Shown: positions 55,661 through 64,000 of the stretch, in pieces | How positions within the stretch are numbered: position 1 is the stretch's first letter | Layout of the letters: every line of letters begins with the position of its first letter | From: Anoxybacillus tepidamans PS2 | GTDB lineage: Bacteria > Bacillota > Bacilli > Bacillales > Anoxybacillaceae | Direction: 5' to 3' | Assembly: GCF_000620165.1 (NCBI RefSeq) | Contig: NZ_JHVN01000001.1 | Location: forward strand, 434,001 to 498,000 | DNA length: 64,000 nt | Position numbers and translations under genes: made by a program | Notes under the pieces: generated by a model | What the model was told of the DNA's origin: nothing | Databases searched by the model: none | The model's input: only the letters and a program-made list of their open reading frames with translations

Positions 55661-56761
55661 CTATACATTAAAGCGAAAATGCATAATATCGCCGTCTTGT
55701 ACTTCATAATCTTTTCCTTCTAAGCGCACTTTTCCGGCCTCGCGCGCCGCTGCCATCGAGCCGCAAGCGATTAAATCGTCATAAGAAACAGTTTCAGCAC
55801 GAATAAACCCACGTTCAAAATCGGAATGTATAATTCCAGCGCATTGTGGGGCCTTCATTCCTTTACGGAACGTCCATGCCCGCACCTCTTGTTCGCCCGC
55901 TGTGAAATAAGTCGCTAAACCTAATAAACTGTATGCCGCACGAATTAACTGATCCAAGCCCGATTGCTCAATGCCTAGCTCCTGTAAAAACATTTGTTTT
56001 TCTTCGTCGTCCAATTGAGCAATTTCCTCTTCCACCTTTGCACAAACAACGATCACTTCAGCATGATCGTCTTTTGCGAATTCGCGCACTTGCTGAACAA
56101 ATGGATTTTGCTCTGGATTGGCTAGATCTTCTTCACCTACGTTAGCAACATACAGCATTGGTTTAATCGTTAATAAGTGAAGCTGCTTGACGATTTTCAT
56201 TTCTTCTTCTGTAAACGACAATGTGCGGGCTGCTTTTCCCGCTTCGAACGTCTCTTTTAAACGAACAAGAATGTCATATTCGAAAGCTGCATCTTTATCT
56301 TTTTGCTTTGCCAGCTTGCCAACGCGGTCGATTCGTTTATCGACTGTTTCAAGATCCGCCAAAATAAGCTCCAAGTTAATTGTCTCAATATCGGCGAGCG
56401 GATCGACTTTCCCTGCTACATGCGTAATGTTTTCATCAGCAAAACAGCGAACGACTTGACAAATCGCATCGACTTGGCGAATATGCGATAAAAATTTATT
56501 TCCTAATCCTTCACCCTTACTCGCCCCTTTTACAATGCCGGCGATATCGGTAAATTCAAATACAGTAGGTACTGTCTTTTTCGGATTGACCAATTCTGTT
56601 AATTTTTTAAGCCGTTCATCCGGCACCTCGACAACCCCAACGTTCGGTTCAATCGTACAAAACGGATAGTTGGCAGACTCCGCCCCTGCTTTTGTAATCG
56701 CGTTAAATAACGTTGACTTCCCAACGTTCGGCAAACCAACGATTCCTGCTGTTAATCCCAT
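55661..56761 (-). CDS. ychF: Ribosome-binding ATPase YchF (YyaF)
   Basis: A 366-residue Obg-family P-loop NTPase that prefers ATP. G1 is GLPNVGKST (near residue 8), G3 DIAGIVKGASKGEG, a helical insertion follows (about 130-205), and the C-terminal TGS domain ends in VQDGDIMHFRFNV. The ATG at 56761 follows GAGGAGTGG; an in-frame ATG 9 nt upstream is less likely. It has the conserved position upstream of rpsF, and the rpsF promoter overlaps its 3' end. Confidence 0.96.
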   Translation of the reverse strand: MGLTAGIVGLPNVGKSTLFNAITKAGAESANYPFCTIEPNVGVVEVPDERLKKLTELVNPKKTVPTVFEFTDIAGIVKGASKGEGLGNKFLSHIRQVDAICQVVRCFADENITHVAGKVDPLADIETINLELILADLETVDKRIDRVGKLAKQKDKDAAFEYDILVRLKETFEAGKAARTLSFTEEEMKIVKQLHLLTIKPMLYVANVGEEDLANPEQNPFVQQVREFAKDDHAEVIVVCAKVEEEIAQLDDEEKQMFLQELGIEQSGLDQLIRAAYSLLGLATYFTAGEQEVRAWTFRKGMKAPQCAGIIHSDFERGFIRAETVSYDDLIACGSMAAAREAGKVRLEGKDYEVQDGDIMHFRFNV

Positions 56762-56832
56762 TGTTTCCACTCCTCTTAACCGTCAACATCTTTCCTCATT
56801 ATAGATACTAAAAAACGAAATGACAAGCACGT

Positions 56833-58842
56833 TCATTCGCTTATTTTCTCAATGTTTACTAAACAATCATAGAGCGTGCTCCCTTGGCCGTTGTCCGATT
56901 CCCGGTCAGACGTCAATACATTGACGCTTCCCCCAAATTTTTCCCATTGGCCCTCATCGATATTGATAACTTTTCTATGGGCTTTCTTTAAAATTTTCAC
57001 TGTTCCCACAAGCTGACCACGATCATTGAACACTTTTGCTTTGTCGCCATCTTCTAATCCTTTTTCCTCCGCGATATCTCGAGATACTTCAATTTTAATC
57101 GACTGCATCGACTCAATTAAATGGTAGTGCTGCGAATGATTGGAACGAAGCGGATGAATCGTTAACAAGCGATACGGATATTTTTTCGCTAGTTCCTTGT
57201 TTTCCGCTTCCGACTCAGCAGGATACATCATTTTAAGTTGTCCGTCTATTCCTTTCTTCTTAGCCAACAAAGATGTAAATTCAAATTTGCCGCTTGGTGT
57301 TTGGAATGTGTAATCGTCCCATGGTACCGGTTTTACCGGGAGAAGTAAATGTTTTTCTTTTTTCAGTCTTTCTAGTGTAATACCGTACTTTTCAAGACCG
57401 CTGAGCCCCATTTGCAAAAATTCGTCCCTTGAAAAAGAAAAATCGGCGCCAAAACCTAATCGATTCGCTAATTGCGTCCATATCCAAAGATCCGGTTTCG
57501 CCTCTCCCGGCGGCTGTACAAGCGCTGGTCCGTAATTGACATAAGCGTGATACATGGACGAATAATAAATGTCCTCTTCTTCAAATACAGTTGTCGTTGG
57601 CAGCACATAGTCGGCCAATTGCGCCGTATCGGTCATAAACTGTTCCAAAACAACGACTGTTTCCACTGACTGAAACGCTCTTTTAACAACATTCGTGTTT
57701 GGTACTTGGGTCAATGGATTACCGCAAGTAACAATAATCATTTTTATTCCCGGATCGGTCGCTTGCAAAATTCCTTCCGCCTGCTTCATCATGGTGAATG
57801 TTCGAGATTTTGTCTTTCGTTCTGGTAAAGTTAATGCAGCAATGTTAAAGCTTTGCCCAACTTGTAAATTGCCAAAATTGGCCCCGCCCCCACGAATGCC
57901 GATATTCCCACTCATTGCTACTAACGCATCAATAAGTCGAATCGTATTTCCACCATTGGCATATCGTTGCATTCCAAGCCCTAGGTATGTCATCGTTGGG
58001 CGGTTTCCGTATATAAACGCTAACGAAGTAATCGTATCGCGTTCAACTCCAGTTAATTGTTCAATTTCCTCTATTGTAATACTTTGCAATAAGGTTTGGA
58101 CATCCTCAAACCCGATTGTATAGTTCTCAATAAAATTCCGGTCTTCTAGTCCGAGGCGCAGCAACTCTTTCATGATTCCGATCGCTAAGAACCCATCCAT
58201 TCCTGGTGTGACTGACACATACATATCAGCCATTTGTGCTGTTTGGTTAAAAATAGGGTCAATAACAACAAGTTTTATCCCTTGCTTTTTCGCAGATTGG
58301 AGATGGCCGAATAAATGCATGTTGGTTCGCGCCACATTTCGCCCCCATATGATGACATGCTTGCTGTTATAAATGTCTTCGGGAGCGTGGCTATAAGAGT
58401 TTCCGAAATCCCATGTTTGCGCCTCTATTCCTGCCCCCCAACAAAGACTCCCTGTTAATTCAGTGACTCCTCCATAACAATTAAAAAAGCGTCGATCTAA
58501 ATTTTTTAATAGCCCGTTATTGGCATAGTCGTGACTATGGAGAACAGCGGTTGTTCCGTATTTATTTTTAATCTTGCGCATTTTCTCTGCAATTTCGTCT
58601 AACGCTTGCTCCCAAGAAACGCGAGTCCATTCGCCGTTCACTTTTTTTAGAGGATAAAGCAACCTTTCTTTCGAATTTGTGCGTGCCTCTAGCATTCGCC
58701 CTCGCCCACAAATTTTTCCTTGTGTAATCGGATGAAGGTCATCTCCCTCCACTTTTATTACCTTTCCGCCGTCAACCGTCACTTTAAATCCGCATGTATC
58801 CCAGCAGTTTAAAGGACAGGACGAAATATGAACTTCCGCCAT
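56833..58842 (-). CDS. yyaE: Molybdopterin oxidoreductase (YyaE-like)
   Basis: A 669-residue DMSO-reductase-superfamily protein. An N-terminal [4Fe-4S] motif is present (CPLNCWDTC and, 27 residues later, CGRGR), followed by the molybdopterin domains and a C-terminal molydopterin-dinucleotide-binding domain (from about 555, HPLRSNHSQHYH). GSLCWGAGIEA near 133 is at the position of the metal ligand. No signal peptide, so cytoplasmic. It has no partner subunit gene here, as for B. subtilis yyaE. Substrate unknown; annotation as formate dehydrogenase would be unsafe. Confidence 0.88.
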   Translation of the reverse strand: MAEVHISSCPLNCWDTCGFKVTVDGGKVIKVEGDDLHPITQGKICGRGRMLEARTNSKERLLYPLKKVNGEWTRVSWEQALDEIAEKMRKIKNKYGTTAVLHSHDYANNGLLKNLDRRFFNCYGGVTELTGSLCWGAGIEAQTWDFGNSYSHAPEDIYNSKHVIIWGRNVARTNMHLFGHLQSAKKQGIKLVVIDPIFNQTAQMADMYVSVTPGMDGFLAIGIMKELLRLGLEDRNFIENYTIGFEDVQTLLQSITIEEIEQLTGVERDTITSLAFIYGNRPTMTYLGLGMQRYANGGNTIRLIDALVAMSGNIGIRGGGANFGNLQVGQSFNIAALTLPERKTKSRTFTMMKQAEGILQATDPGIKMIIVTCGNPLTQVPNTNVVKRAFQSVETVVVLEQFMTDTAQLADYVLPTTTVFEEEDIYYSSMYHAYVNYGPALVQPPGEAKPDLWIWTQLANRLGFGADFSFSRDEFLQMGLSGLEKYGITLERLKKEKHLLLPVKPVPWDDYTFQTPSGKFEFTSLLAKKKGIDGQLKMMYPAESEAENKELAKKYPYRLLTIHPLRSNHSQHYHLIESMQSIKIEVSRDIAEEKGLEDGDKAKVFNDRGQLVGTVKILKKAHRKVINIDEGQWEKFGGSVNVLTSDRESDNGQGSTLYDCLVNIEKISE

Positions 58843-58866
58843 AATCCTTCATCCCCCTTATACAAA

Positions 58867-58892
58867 TAACATGAGGAGTTACTCCTCATGTT
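58867..58892 (-). terminator. Hairpin terminator after the DUF951 gene
   Basis: ACATGAGGAG/CTCCTCATGT with a 3-nt loop, overlapping the stop codon. T-rich on both sides. Confidence 0.75.
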
Positions 58893-59073
58893 TTTCTAAC
58901 ACCTTTTTTAGCTTTCGAACAAATTCTTTGCGAGGAAGCAGGACACTATGTGCACAACCTTCACATTTAATGCGAATATCCGCTCCCATACGGATTACTT
59001 TCCAGCGATTTACCCCGCACGGATGCGGCTTTTTCATCTCTACAATATCATGCAACCCAAACTCTTTCTCCAT
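58879..59073 (-). CDS. DUF951 small protein (YyzM-like)
   Basis: A 64-residue basic protein of the DUF951 family, conserved near spo0J in Firmicutes. It has KKPHPCGVNRW and CEGCAHSV, three Cys that may bind a metal, and a Lys-rich tail. Function unknown. It starts 15 nt after the mscS stop, so it is probably cotranscribed with mscS. Confidence 0.9.
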   Translation of the reverse strand: MEKEFGLHDIVEMKKPHPCGVNRWKVIRMGADIRIKCEGCAHSVLLPRKEFVRKLKKVLEKHEE

Positions 59074-59088
59074 CGTTCATCCCCCTTT

Positions 59089-59988
59089 TTATGCATCTCC
59101 TTTTGAGCGTTTAGGTGCCGGTTCTTCTTCCCCTTCGCGATTATAGAGAACAAGCCGAGGAAATGGAATCTCGATGCCTTGTTCATCTAAACGAAGCTTA
59201 ATTTCTTTACGCAACGCACGAGCAACAAAAAAATGGCGCATTGGTTTTGTTTCGCAAGTCACTCGAAGTACAACCTCCGAACTTGTCAAATTCTGAATAC
59301 CTAAAAGTTGAGGAGGCGCAACCATATCTTCATACTTCTCCGGAAGTTCAGTAAGTAAATTACGAATAGCTTCCTCTGCCCGTTCAAGATCCCCTTCGTA
59401 AGAGACACTCACATCAACAACGGCTACACTATTATGCAGCGAAAAATTAGTCACTTGGGCAATACTTCCATTCGGAAGGATATGAATTTCTCCTGTCCAA
59501 CTTTTAATCTTCGTCACTCTTAACCCAATCGCTTCTACGTAACCTTCGAAATTGCCAATACGGACATAATCGCCTACTGAAAACTGATCCTCAAAAATAA
59601 TAAAAAATCCTGTAATGACATCTCTCACTAAGCTTTGTGCGCCAAATCCGAGAGCAACGCCAACAATTCCCGCACCTGCCAGCAGCGTCCTAACTTCTAC
59701 GCCAACCGTGTCTAAAATCATCACAAACGCAATGAAATAAATCACATATGTAATCACATTATCAAGCAATTTTAATAATGTCGCTTCCCTTCGTTCAGAA
59801 ATGCGAATCGGCGCTTTTTGCCGCACTTTAAAAATATTGTGGACGGCAATCTTTAATACTTTTGATGCAACCATTGCAATAATCATAATCGTTATTATTC
59901 TCAAGATTCCGCCGCCAAGACGCAACCAAAAATCTTCATTGGACAAAAATGAAAGAAGATAGTCATAAAAAGTTTTTGCACTCTTCAC
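59089..59988 (-). CDS. Small-conductance mechanosensitive channel (MscS family)
   Basis: A 299-residue MscS-type channel with three or four membrane helices, the pore-lining helix TLLAGAGIVGVALGFGAQSL (split by its Gly/Ala pattern) and the cytoplasmic beta domain (FSVGDYVRIGNFEGYVEAIG). It relieves pressure on osmotic downshift. The ATG-initiated frame reaches 60051 but has no ribosome binding site; the GTG at 59988 follows GAGGTG at 9 nt and is my choice. In the yyaC-yyaE interval as in relatives. Confidence 0.88.
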   Translation of the reverse strand: MKSAKTFYDYLLSFLSNEDFWLRLGGGILRIITIMIIAMVASKVLKIAVHNIFKVRQKAPIRISERREATLLKLLDNVITYVIYFIAFVMILDTVGVEVRTLLAGAGIVGVALGFGAQSLVRDVITGFFIIFEDQFSVGDYVRIGNFEGYVEAIGLRVTKIKSWTGEIHILPNGSIAQVTNFSLHNSVAVVDVSVSYEGDLERAEEAIRNLLTELPEKYEDMVAPPQLLGIQNLTSSEVVLRVTCETKPMRHFFVARALRKEIKLRLDEQGIEIPFPRLVLYNREGEEEPAPKRSKGDA

Positions 59989-60313
59989 CTTTTGTTTCAC
60001 CTCGACATACGTTAAATTACTCCTTTGCAGGTACGATACACTATGAATCATTGTACCAAGATTTCAAATGGATTTGTAGCATTCCGCAAGCAAGGGGGAC
60101 CATTTATATAAATTCTTTAATATTTCGTCTTTTGGGTAAGAACAAATACTTAGGCTTCAAGTAAAGTTCGTATAGTACACCTCACTATATACTCAATCAA
60201 CCTTCCGCCTCGTTCCTACCCTTTTGCAAGCAATAAGCTATAACTAAGATGTATATAAATTCTGTTTTTTCCGTATACTGTTTAATACTTAACCGATATC
60301 AGGAGTGAATACT
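59989..60313. other. Divergent spacer between mscS and yyaC
   Basis: No gene seen. GTATA (60251-60255), 16 nt, CGTATACT (60272-60279) ahead of yyaC could be a forespore (SigF/SigG-like) promoter, which would fit the known SigF control of yyaC, but the match is loose. Confidence 0.35.
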
Positions 60314-60937
60314 ATGAGTATACCTTCGATTTTTTTTCATTCCAAAAATGAAAAAGAACGAGTTTTCTATGATGAACAAGGTGCCGCCACTTTAATAGCG
60401 GGTCGTCTTATTTCATTGCTTCCCTCATCTTTAACACAACCAGTAGCAATCGTCTGTATCGGAACCGATCGTTCAACAGGGGACGCACTCGGCCCCCTTG
60501 TCGGAACGATGTTAAAAGAAAAAAACTTATCATATTTTCAAGTCTATGGCACATTGGAAGAACCAATTCATGCAGTCAATTTAGAAGAAAAAGTCGCTGA
60601 AATTCGCTCCCTTCATAAAAATAGCTCTATGGTTGCAATTGACGCTTGTTTAGGGCGACTAAAAAGTGTTGGAGCCATCACAATTGCCGAGGGACCTGTA
60701 CGACCAGGAGCTGGCGTAAATAAGCAACTTCCTCCCGTTGGTGATTTCCATATTACAGGTGTTGTAAATGTCAGTGGATTTATGGAATTTTTTGTTTTAC
60801 AGAATACACGTCTTCATTTAGTAATGAGTATGGCTAAAACTATTGCCAACGGCATATACGAGGCCGATCGACATTTCAAACGAAAAGAATATTTATCAAA
60901 TTTAACGATAAAACAAGAACAATATAAATCATTTTAA
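60314..60937 (+). CDS. yyaC: Sporulation protein YyaC
   Basis: A 207-residue protein of the YyaC/DUF1256 family, which shares the fold of the germination protease Gpr and is made in the forespore. Family segments: VCIGTDRSTGDALGPLVG and VAIDACLGRLKSVG, then GAGVNKQLPPVGDFHITGVV split by a Gly pair. The ATG at 60314 has AGGAGTG; a GTG 9 nt earlier opens the same frame. It is one of the few plus-strand genes in the right half. Confidence 0.9.
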   Translation: MSIPSIFFHSKNEKERVFYDEQGAATLIAGRLISLLPSSLTQPVAIVCIGTDRSTGDALGPLVGTMLKEKNLSYFQVYGTLEEPIHAVNLEEKVAEIRSLHKNSSMVAIDACLGRLKSVGAITIAEGPVRPGAGVNKQLPPVGDFHITGVVNVSGFMEFFVLQNTRLHLVMSMAKTIANGIYEADRHFKRKEYLSNLTIKQEQYKSF

Positions 60938-60941
60938 ACTA

Positions 60942-60983
60942 GAAAATCCCCTCTTTGTTACAAGTAACAAGAAGGGATTTTTT
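60942..60983. terminator. Bidirectional terminator between yyaC and the DUF554 gene
   Basis: AAAATCCC-TCTTTGTTAC pairs with GTAACAAGA-GGGATTTT around a 2-nt loop, with T runs on both sides, between convergent genes. Confidence 0.88.
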
Positions 60984-60985
60984 GT

Positions 60986-61687
60986 TTACCAAAAATACAT
61001 TATTGTTACAGCAACAGCCGTTATAATGATACTTGGAAGCAAATTGGCTACTCGAATCGATGTTACTCCTAATAAATTTAAACCGATAGCCGTAATTAAA
61101 ATACCGCCCGTTGCTGTCGATTCGGAAATGAACGAATCCATCAACTCTTTTGGCACCCATACTTGAATTTGAGTAGATAATAGAGCGATTGTTCCCTCAT
61201 ACAACATGACTGGAATGGCAGAAAAAATAACACCTATTCCGAGGGTCGTTGTTAAAATGACGCTTGTAAATCCATCAATAATTGATTTCGTATATAACAC
61301 ACGATGATCGCCCCGTAAACCACTATCCAATGCCCCAATAATGGCCATAGCCCCGATGACAAACAGCAATGTGGCTGCAACAAATCCTTTGGAAATACTG
61401 CCTTGTTCACTGCCTCCGACTTTTCTTTCTAACCAATGACCGAGTTTATTTAATTGATCGTCAAGATTCCATAGCTCTCCCAAAATACCGCCAAATACAA
61501 GGCTGCAAATAACAATGAGAAAATTCTCGCTCTTTAATCCCATTTGTATCCCCAATAACATCACCGCCAAGCCAATTCCGCTCATGACTGTCATTTTCAT
61601 TCGTTCGGGAATACGATGAAATATTTTTCCTAATAATGCTCCTATAATAATACAGATTCCGTTCGCGATTGTTCCTAGCAGTATCAA
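60986..61687 (-). CDS. DUF554 membrane protein
   Basis: A 233-residue integral membrane protein with about seven helices and repeated Gly-rich segments (GTIANGICIIIGALLGK, GIGLAVMLLGIQMGL, TGGILITAIGLNLLG). DUF554 members are common in Firmicutes; the function is unknown. The start is TTG at 61687, placed 8 nt after AGGGGGA. It is read in the same direction as spo0J, 45 nt downstream of it. Confidence 0.87.
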   Translation of the reverse strand: MILLGTIANGICIIIGALLGKIFHRIPERMKMTVMSGIGLAVMLLGIQMGLKSENFLIVICSLVFGGILGELWNLDDQLNKLGHWLERKVGGSEQGSISKGFVAATLLFVIGAMAIIGALDSGLRGDHRVLYTKSIIDGFTSVILTTTLGIGVIFSAIPVMLYEGTIALLSTQIQVWVPKELMDSFISESTATGGILITAIGLNLLGVTSIRVANLLPSIIITAVAVTIMYFW

Positions 61688-61731
61688 ATGGTATTCCCCC
61701 TTAAAAAAATAAAACCATCAAAAGATGATGG

Positions 61732-62586
61732 CTATTCATCAAATTTAACATTCAGTAATTGTAAAATTCTCTCTAAATCATCGTCGGAAAAAAATTCAAT
61801 TTCAATCTTTCCTTTTTTCCGATTTTTTTTAATTGTTACATTTGTCCCGAATTTTTCTCTTAATAATGATTCACTTTGTTTAACAAAAACGCTCTTTTCT
61901 TTCTTCGCTTTTGTTGTTTCACGTGAAACATTTTGATTTGTTTCTTGGATCAACTTTTCAAGTTGGCGGACATTTAGTTGTTCGGAGACAATTTTATCAA
62001 CAATGGCTTTCATTTTTTCTTTTTTCTTTAATCCTACCAGGGCTCGTCCATGTCCCATAGATAGAGTTCCATCTTTAATAAGATCTTGTATCTCTTTTGG
62101 CAAAGATAATAATCGCAGATGATTAGCTACGTGAGGGCGACTCTTCCCAATGCGTTGGGCTATCTCCTCTTGAGTTAATTGAAGGTGTTCCATTAATGTT
62201 TGATACGCTAACGCCTCTTCAATTGGCGTCAAATCTTCCCTTTGTAAATTTTCAAGCAGCGCAAATTCCATCATTTGCTGCTCAGTTAAGTTGCGAACAA
62301 CAACGGGTACTGTTTTTAACTTTGCCTCTTTAGCGGCACGATAGCGCCGTTCCCCTACAACAATTTCATATCCTTTGATGCTTTTTCGGACAATCAATGG
62401 CTGTAAAATCCCATGCTGGATGATCGACTGCTTTAATTCTTCAATCGCTTCCGTACGAAATGTTTGCCGCGGTTGATAAGGATTGGGTCGCAATTCTTTA
62501 ATATTGACTTCTTGTATTGATTCGCCTTCGCTTATTTCTAAATTGGAAAACAGCGCATTAATGCCTTTTCCTAATCCTTTAGCCAC
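61732..62586 (-). CDS. spo0J: Chromosome partitioning protein ParB (Spo0J)
   Basis: A 284-residue parS-binding CTPase that loads SMC at the origin. Motifs: [11 protein letters not shown] near 32, [13 protein letters not shown] (CTP-binding), the helix-turn-helix [24 protein letters not shown] split across the recognition helix, and a C-terminal dimerisation domain. The start overlaps soj by 8 bp. A perfect parS lies in the coding sequence (NVSRET, about residues 219-224). Confidence 0.97.
   Translation of the reverse strand: MAKGLGKGINALFSNLEISEGESIQEVNIKELRPNPYQPRQTFRTEAIEELKQSIIQHGILQPLIVRKSIKGYEIVVGERRYRAAKEAKLKTVPVVVRNLTEQQMMEFALLENLQREDLTPIEEALAYQTLMEHLQLTQEEIAQRIGKSRPHVANHLRLLSLPKEIQDLIKDGTLSMGHGRALVGLKKKEKMKAIVDKIVSEQLNVRQLEKLIQETNQNVSRETTKAKKEKSVFVKQSESLLREKFGTNVTIKKNRKKGKIEIEFFSDDDLERILQLLNVKFDE
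61915..61930. other. parS site within spo0J
   Basis: Perfect TGTTTCACGTGAAACA, as in B. subtilis spo0J. Confidence 0.97.
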
Positions 62587-63340
62587 GTTCTAACACCTCC
62601 CGTGCCAGTTCTAAGTATACTTCTGCCCCCTTCGAACGCACATCATAAAGAATAATTGGTTTTCCATGGCTCGGCGCTTCGCTTAACCGAACATTTCGCG
62701 GAATAATCGTATCATATACTTTTTCGCGGAAGTATTTTTTAACCTCCTGAATGACTTGAAGACCTAAATTCGTCCGCGCATCCAACATCGTTAGGACGAC
62801 ACCTTCAAGTCTTAATTGTGTGTTTAAATGCCTTTGTACAAGCCGAATCGTATTTAACAGCTGGCTCAAACCTTCAAGGGCATAATATTCACATTGTACA
62901 GGAATCAGCACTGCATCAGCAGCTGTTAAAGCATTTAACGTCAATAACCCCAATGAAGGGGGACAATCAATTAAAATAAAATCGTATTGGCTTTTTAAAG
63001 GCTCAAGGGCATTTTTTAATAAGATCTCCCGTGAAACGACCGAAACCAGCTCAATTTCCGCCCCGGCTAACTGAATCGTGGCTGGAATCATATATAAATT
63101 TTCAATGTTAGTAGGCCTAATAACGTCTTTCGCTTTCATATTTTCTACAAGAACATTATAAATGCACTCATCGACATCGCCTTTTTCAATACCGATACCG
63201 CTCGTTGCATTTCCTTGAGGATCGATATCAACAAGCAGTACTTTTTTTCCGATATGTGCCAAGCAAGCGGCCAAATTAACAGCTGTTGTCGTTTTGCCTA
63301 CTCCGCCTTTTTGATTTGCAATTGCAATAACTTTGCCCAC
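62579..63340 (-). CDS. soj: Chromosome partitioning ATPase ParA (Soj)
   Basis: A 253-residue ParA-type ATPase that works with Spo0J in origin segregation and also regulates DnaA. The deviant Walker [10 protein letters not shown] is near residue 11, with [11 protein letters not shown] and [14 protein letters not shown] after it. The start is GTG at 63340, 6-8 nt after GGGGTAGGTG. Same operon as spo0J. Confidence 0.97.
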   Translation of the reverse strand: MGKVIAIANQKGGVGKTTTAVNLAACLAHIGKKVLLVDIDPQGNATSGIGIEKGDVDECIYNVLVENMKAKDVIRPTNIENLYMIPATIQLAGAEIELVSVVSREILLKNALEPLKSQYDFILIDCPPSLGLLTLNALTAADAVLIPVQCEYYALEGLSQLLNTIRLVQRHLNTQLRLEGVVLTMLDARTNLGLQVIQEVKKYFREKVYDTIIPRNVRLSEAPSHGKPIILYDVRSKGAEVYLELAREVLERG

Positions 63341-63432
63341 GATGACACCTACCCCTGATTTCGTACTTACTTATATGTTTTATTGTAACACGAAACAAAA
63401 GAAATGGATGTATTTTCTATAAATTGAATGAA

Positions 63433-63475
63433 ACAAAAGACCTCATCACATCTACTATGATGAGGTCTTTACACA
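63433..63475 (-). terminator. Terminator of noc
   Basis: AAGACCTCATCA/TGATGAGGTCTT with a 9-nt loop, then TTTGTTT. Confidence 0.9.
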
Positions 63476-63480
63476 ACCAG

Positions 63481-64000
63481 CTATTTTTTAGGAATACGAA
63501 TCGTAATTTGATAGTAGTCTTCAAATTCTTCTTCTTCCGAGTCAACAGAAAGTCCACTATCAGCCACCATGGCTAACGATTGGCGAATAGTGTTAACAGC
63601 AATTCTCATATCTTTGCTAAAAGCTTTTCGCTTTGGTTTCGGTTTCGTTTGGCTTGCCTCTAACATTTTTAGCACACGGTCTTCCGTCTGTTTCACATTC
63701 AATTGCTTTTCAATAATTTCTTTTAATAGTTTCAATTGTTTTTCTTGGTCTTTTAGCACGATAAGTGCTCGGGCGTGCCTTTCAGTAATTGTCCGCTGCA
63801 AAAGCGCCTCTTGCACTTCTTGGGGCAACTTTAACAATCGAAGTTTATTCGCGATTGTCGACTGGCCTTTTCCTAATCGCTGAGCAAGTGCTTCTTGTGT
63901 TAAATGGTGCAATTCTAATAGCTTAGCGTATGCCATTGCTTCCTCGATTGGAGTCAGTTCTTCCCGCTGCAAGTTTTCGATCAGCGCCACCGAAGCCGTT
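63481..64000 (-). CDS. noc: Nucleoid occlusion protein Noc (partial, N-terminus beyond window)
   Basis: A ParB-family protein that prevents division over the nucleoid. The window holds the C-terminal 173 residues: [20 protein letters not shown] split at its Glu pair, a helix-turn-helix ([20 protein letters not shown]) and a C-terminal domain ending RIPKK. The frame stays open to the right edge ([10 protein letters not shown]), so the GTG at 63990 is an internal Val codon and not the start. It shares ancestry with spo0J, 140 bp after whose operon partner soj it lies upstream. Confidence 0.92.
   Translation of the reverse strand, partial: TASVALIENLQREELTPIEEAMAYAKLLELHHLTQEALAQRLGKGQSTIANKLRLLKLPQEVQEALLQRTITERHARALIVLKDQEKQLKLLKEIIEKQLNVKQTEDRVLKMLEASQTKPKPKRKAFSKDMRIAVNTIRQSLAMVADSGLSVDSEEEEFEDYYQITIRIPKK

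Noticed and set aside
63023-63038. Third parS-like site in soj
   Set aside because: It differs from the 16-bp consensus at about five positions, including the palindromic ends; too weak to call.

Overview
The window is a chromosomal segment of a Gram-positive, low-to-moderate GC Bacillaceae. Gene order and protein sequences resemble the Geobacillus / Parageobacillus / Anoxybacillus group (inference; no database was available). The right half (about 40.3-64 kb) is the conserved origin-proximal block of Bacillus chromosomes: rlmH, htrA, walJ-yycI-yycH-walK-walR, purA, dnaC, rplI, gdpP, yybS, rpsR-ssb-rpsF, ychF, a yyaE-like molybdopterin oxidoreductase, a DUF951 gene, an mscS gene, yyaC, a DUF554 gene, spo0J, soj and a partial noc. 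Almost all of it is read leftward. That fits oriC lying beyond the right edge, with these genes on the leading strand of the left replication arm. Two perfect parS sites (in spo0J and in walK) and a cluster of DnaA boxes upstream of rlmH support this placement. 

Layout. 0-5.5 kb: partial ung, a tiny membrane ORF, a T-box-controlled glycyl-tRNA synthetase, a glycosyltransferase, an EamA permease and a NiaP-like nicotinate permease with a palindromic operator. 5.6-11.2 kb: amino-acid catabolism (rocB, the PucR-type regulator adeR, alanine dehydrogenase ald, a nitrilase-family hydrolase), then a decayed sodium/proline symporter. 12-14.3 kb: a basic-amino-acid ABC importer (artPQR type). 14.4-20 kb: a 55-residue protein, an erythromycin-esterase-family protein and the qoxABCD menaquinol oxidase operon. 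20.1-26.5 kb: a TrmH-type methyltransferase and the livJHMGF branched-chain amino acid importer. 26.9-33.5 kb: a GHKL-ATPase/winged-helix protein with ten in-frame heptad repeats, a Rieske/FAD oxidoreductase, a decayed sodium:alanine symporter, glycerate kinase and a membrane diguanylate cyclase. 

33.5-40.2 kb is an accessory stretch: a PLP racemase-DUF1611 operon, a drug-type ABC exporter, and a convergent lysR/phzF pair. Short hairpin repeats of one family lie at 33.52, 36.04 and 38.16 kb, with a decayed fourth copy at 16.02 kb. They look like solo right ends of an IS200/IS605-type element, and they bracket the racemase-DUF1611 operon and the ABC exporter. 

Functionally, the left half reads as uptake and oxidation of amino acids (Arg/basic, branched-chain, Ala, possibly D-amino acids) feeding a quinol oxidase. 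Two sodium-coupled amino acid permeases are dead while two ABC importers are intact. The right half is essential housekeeping: cell-wall homeostasis signalling, replication, purine synthesis, c-di-AMP turnover and chromosome segregation. The most interesting leads are the racemase-DUF1611 operon with its terminator-like leader, the hairpin repeats that punctuate the accessory cassettes, and the Asn-rich heptad minisatellite.
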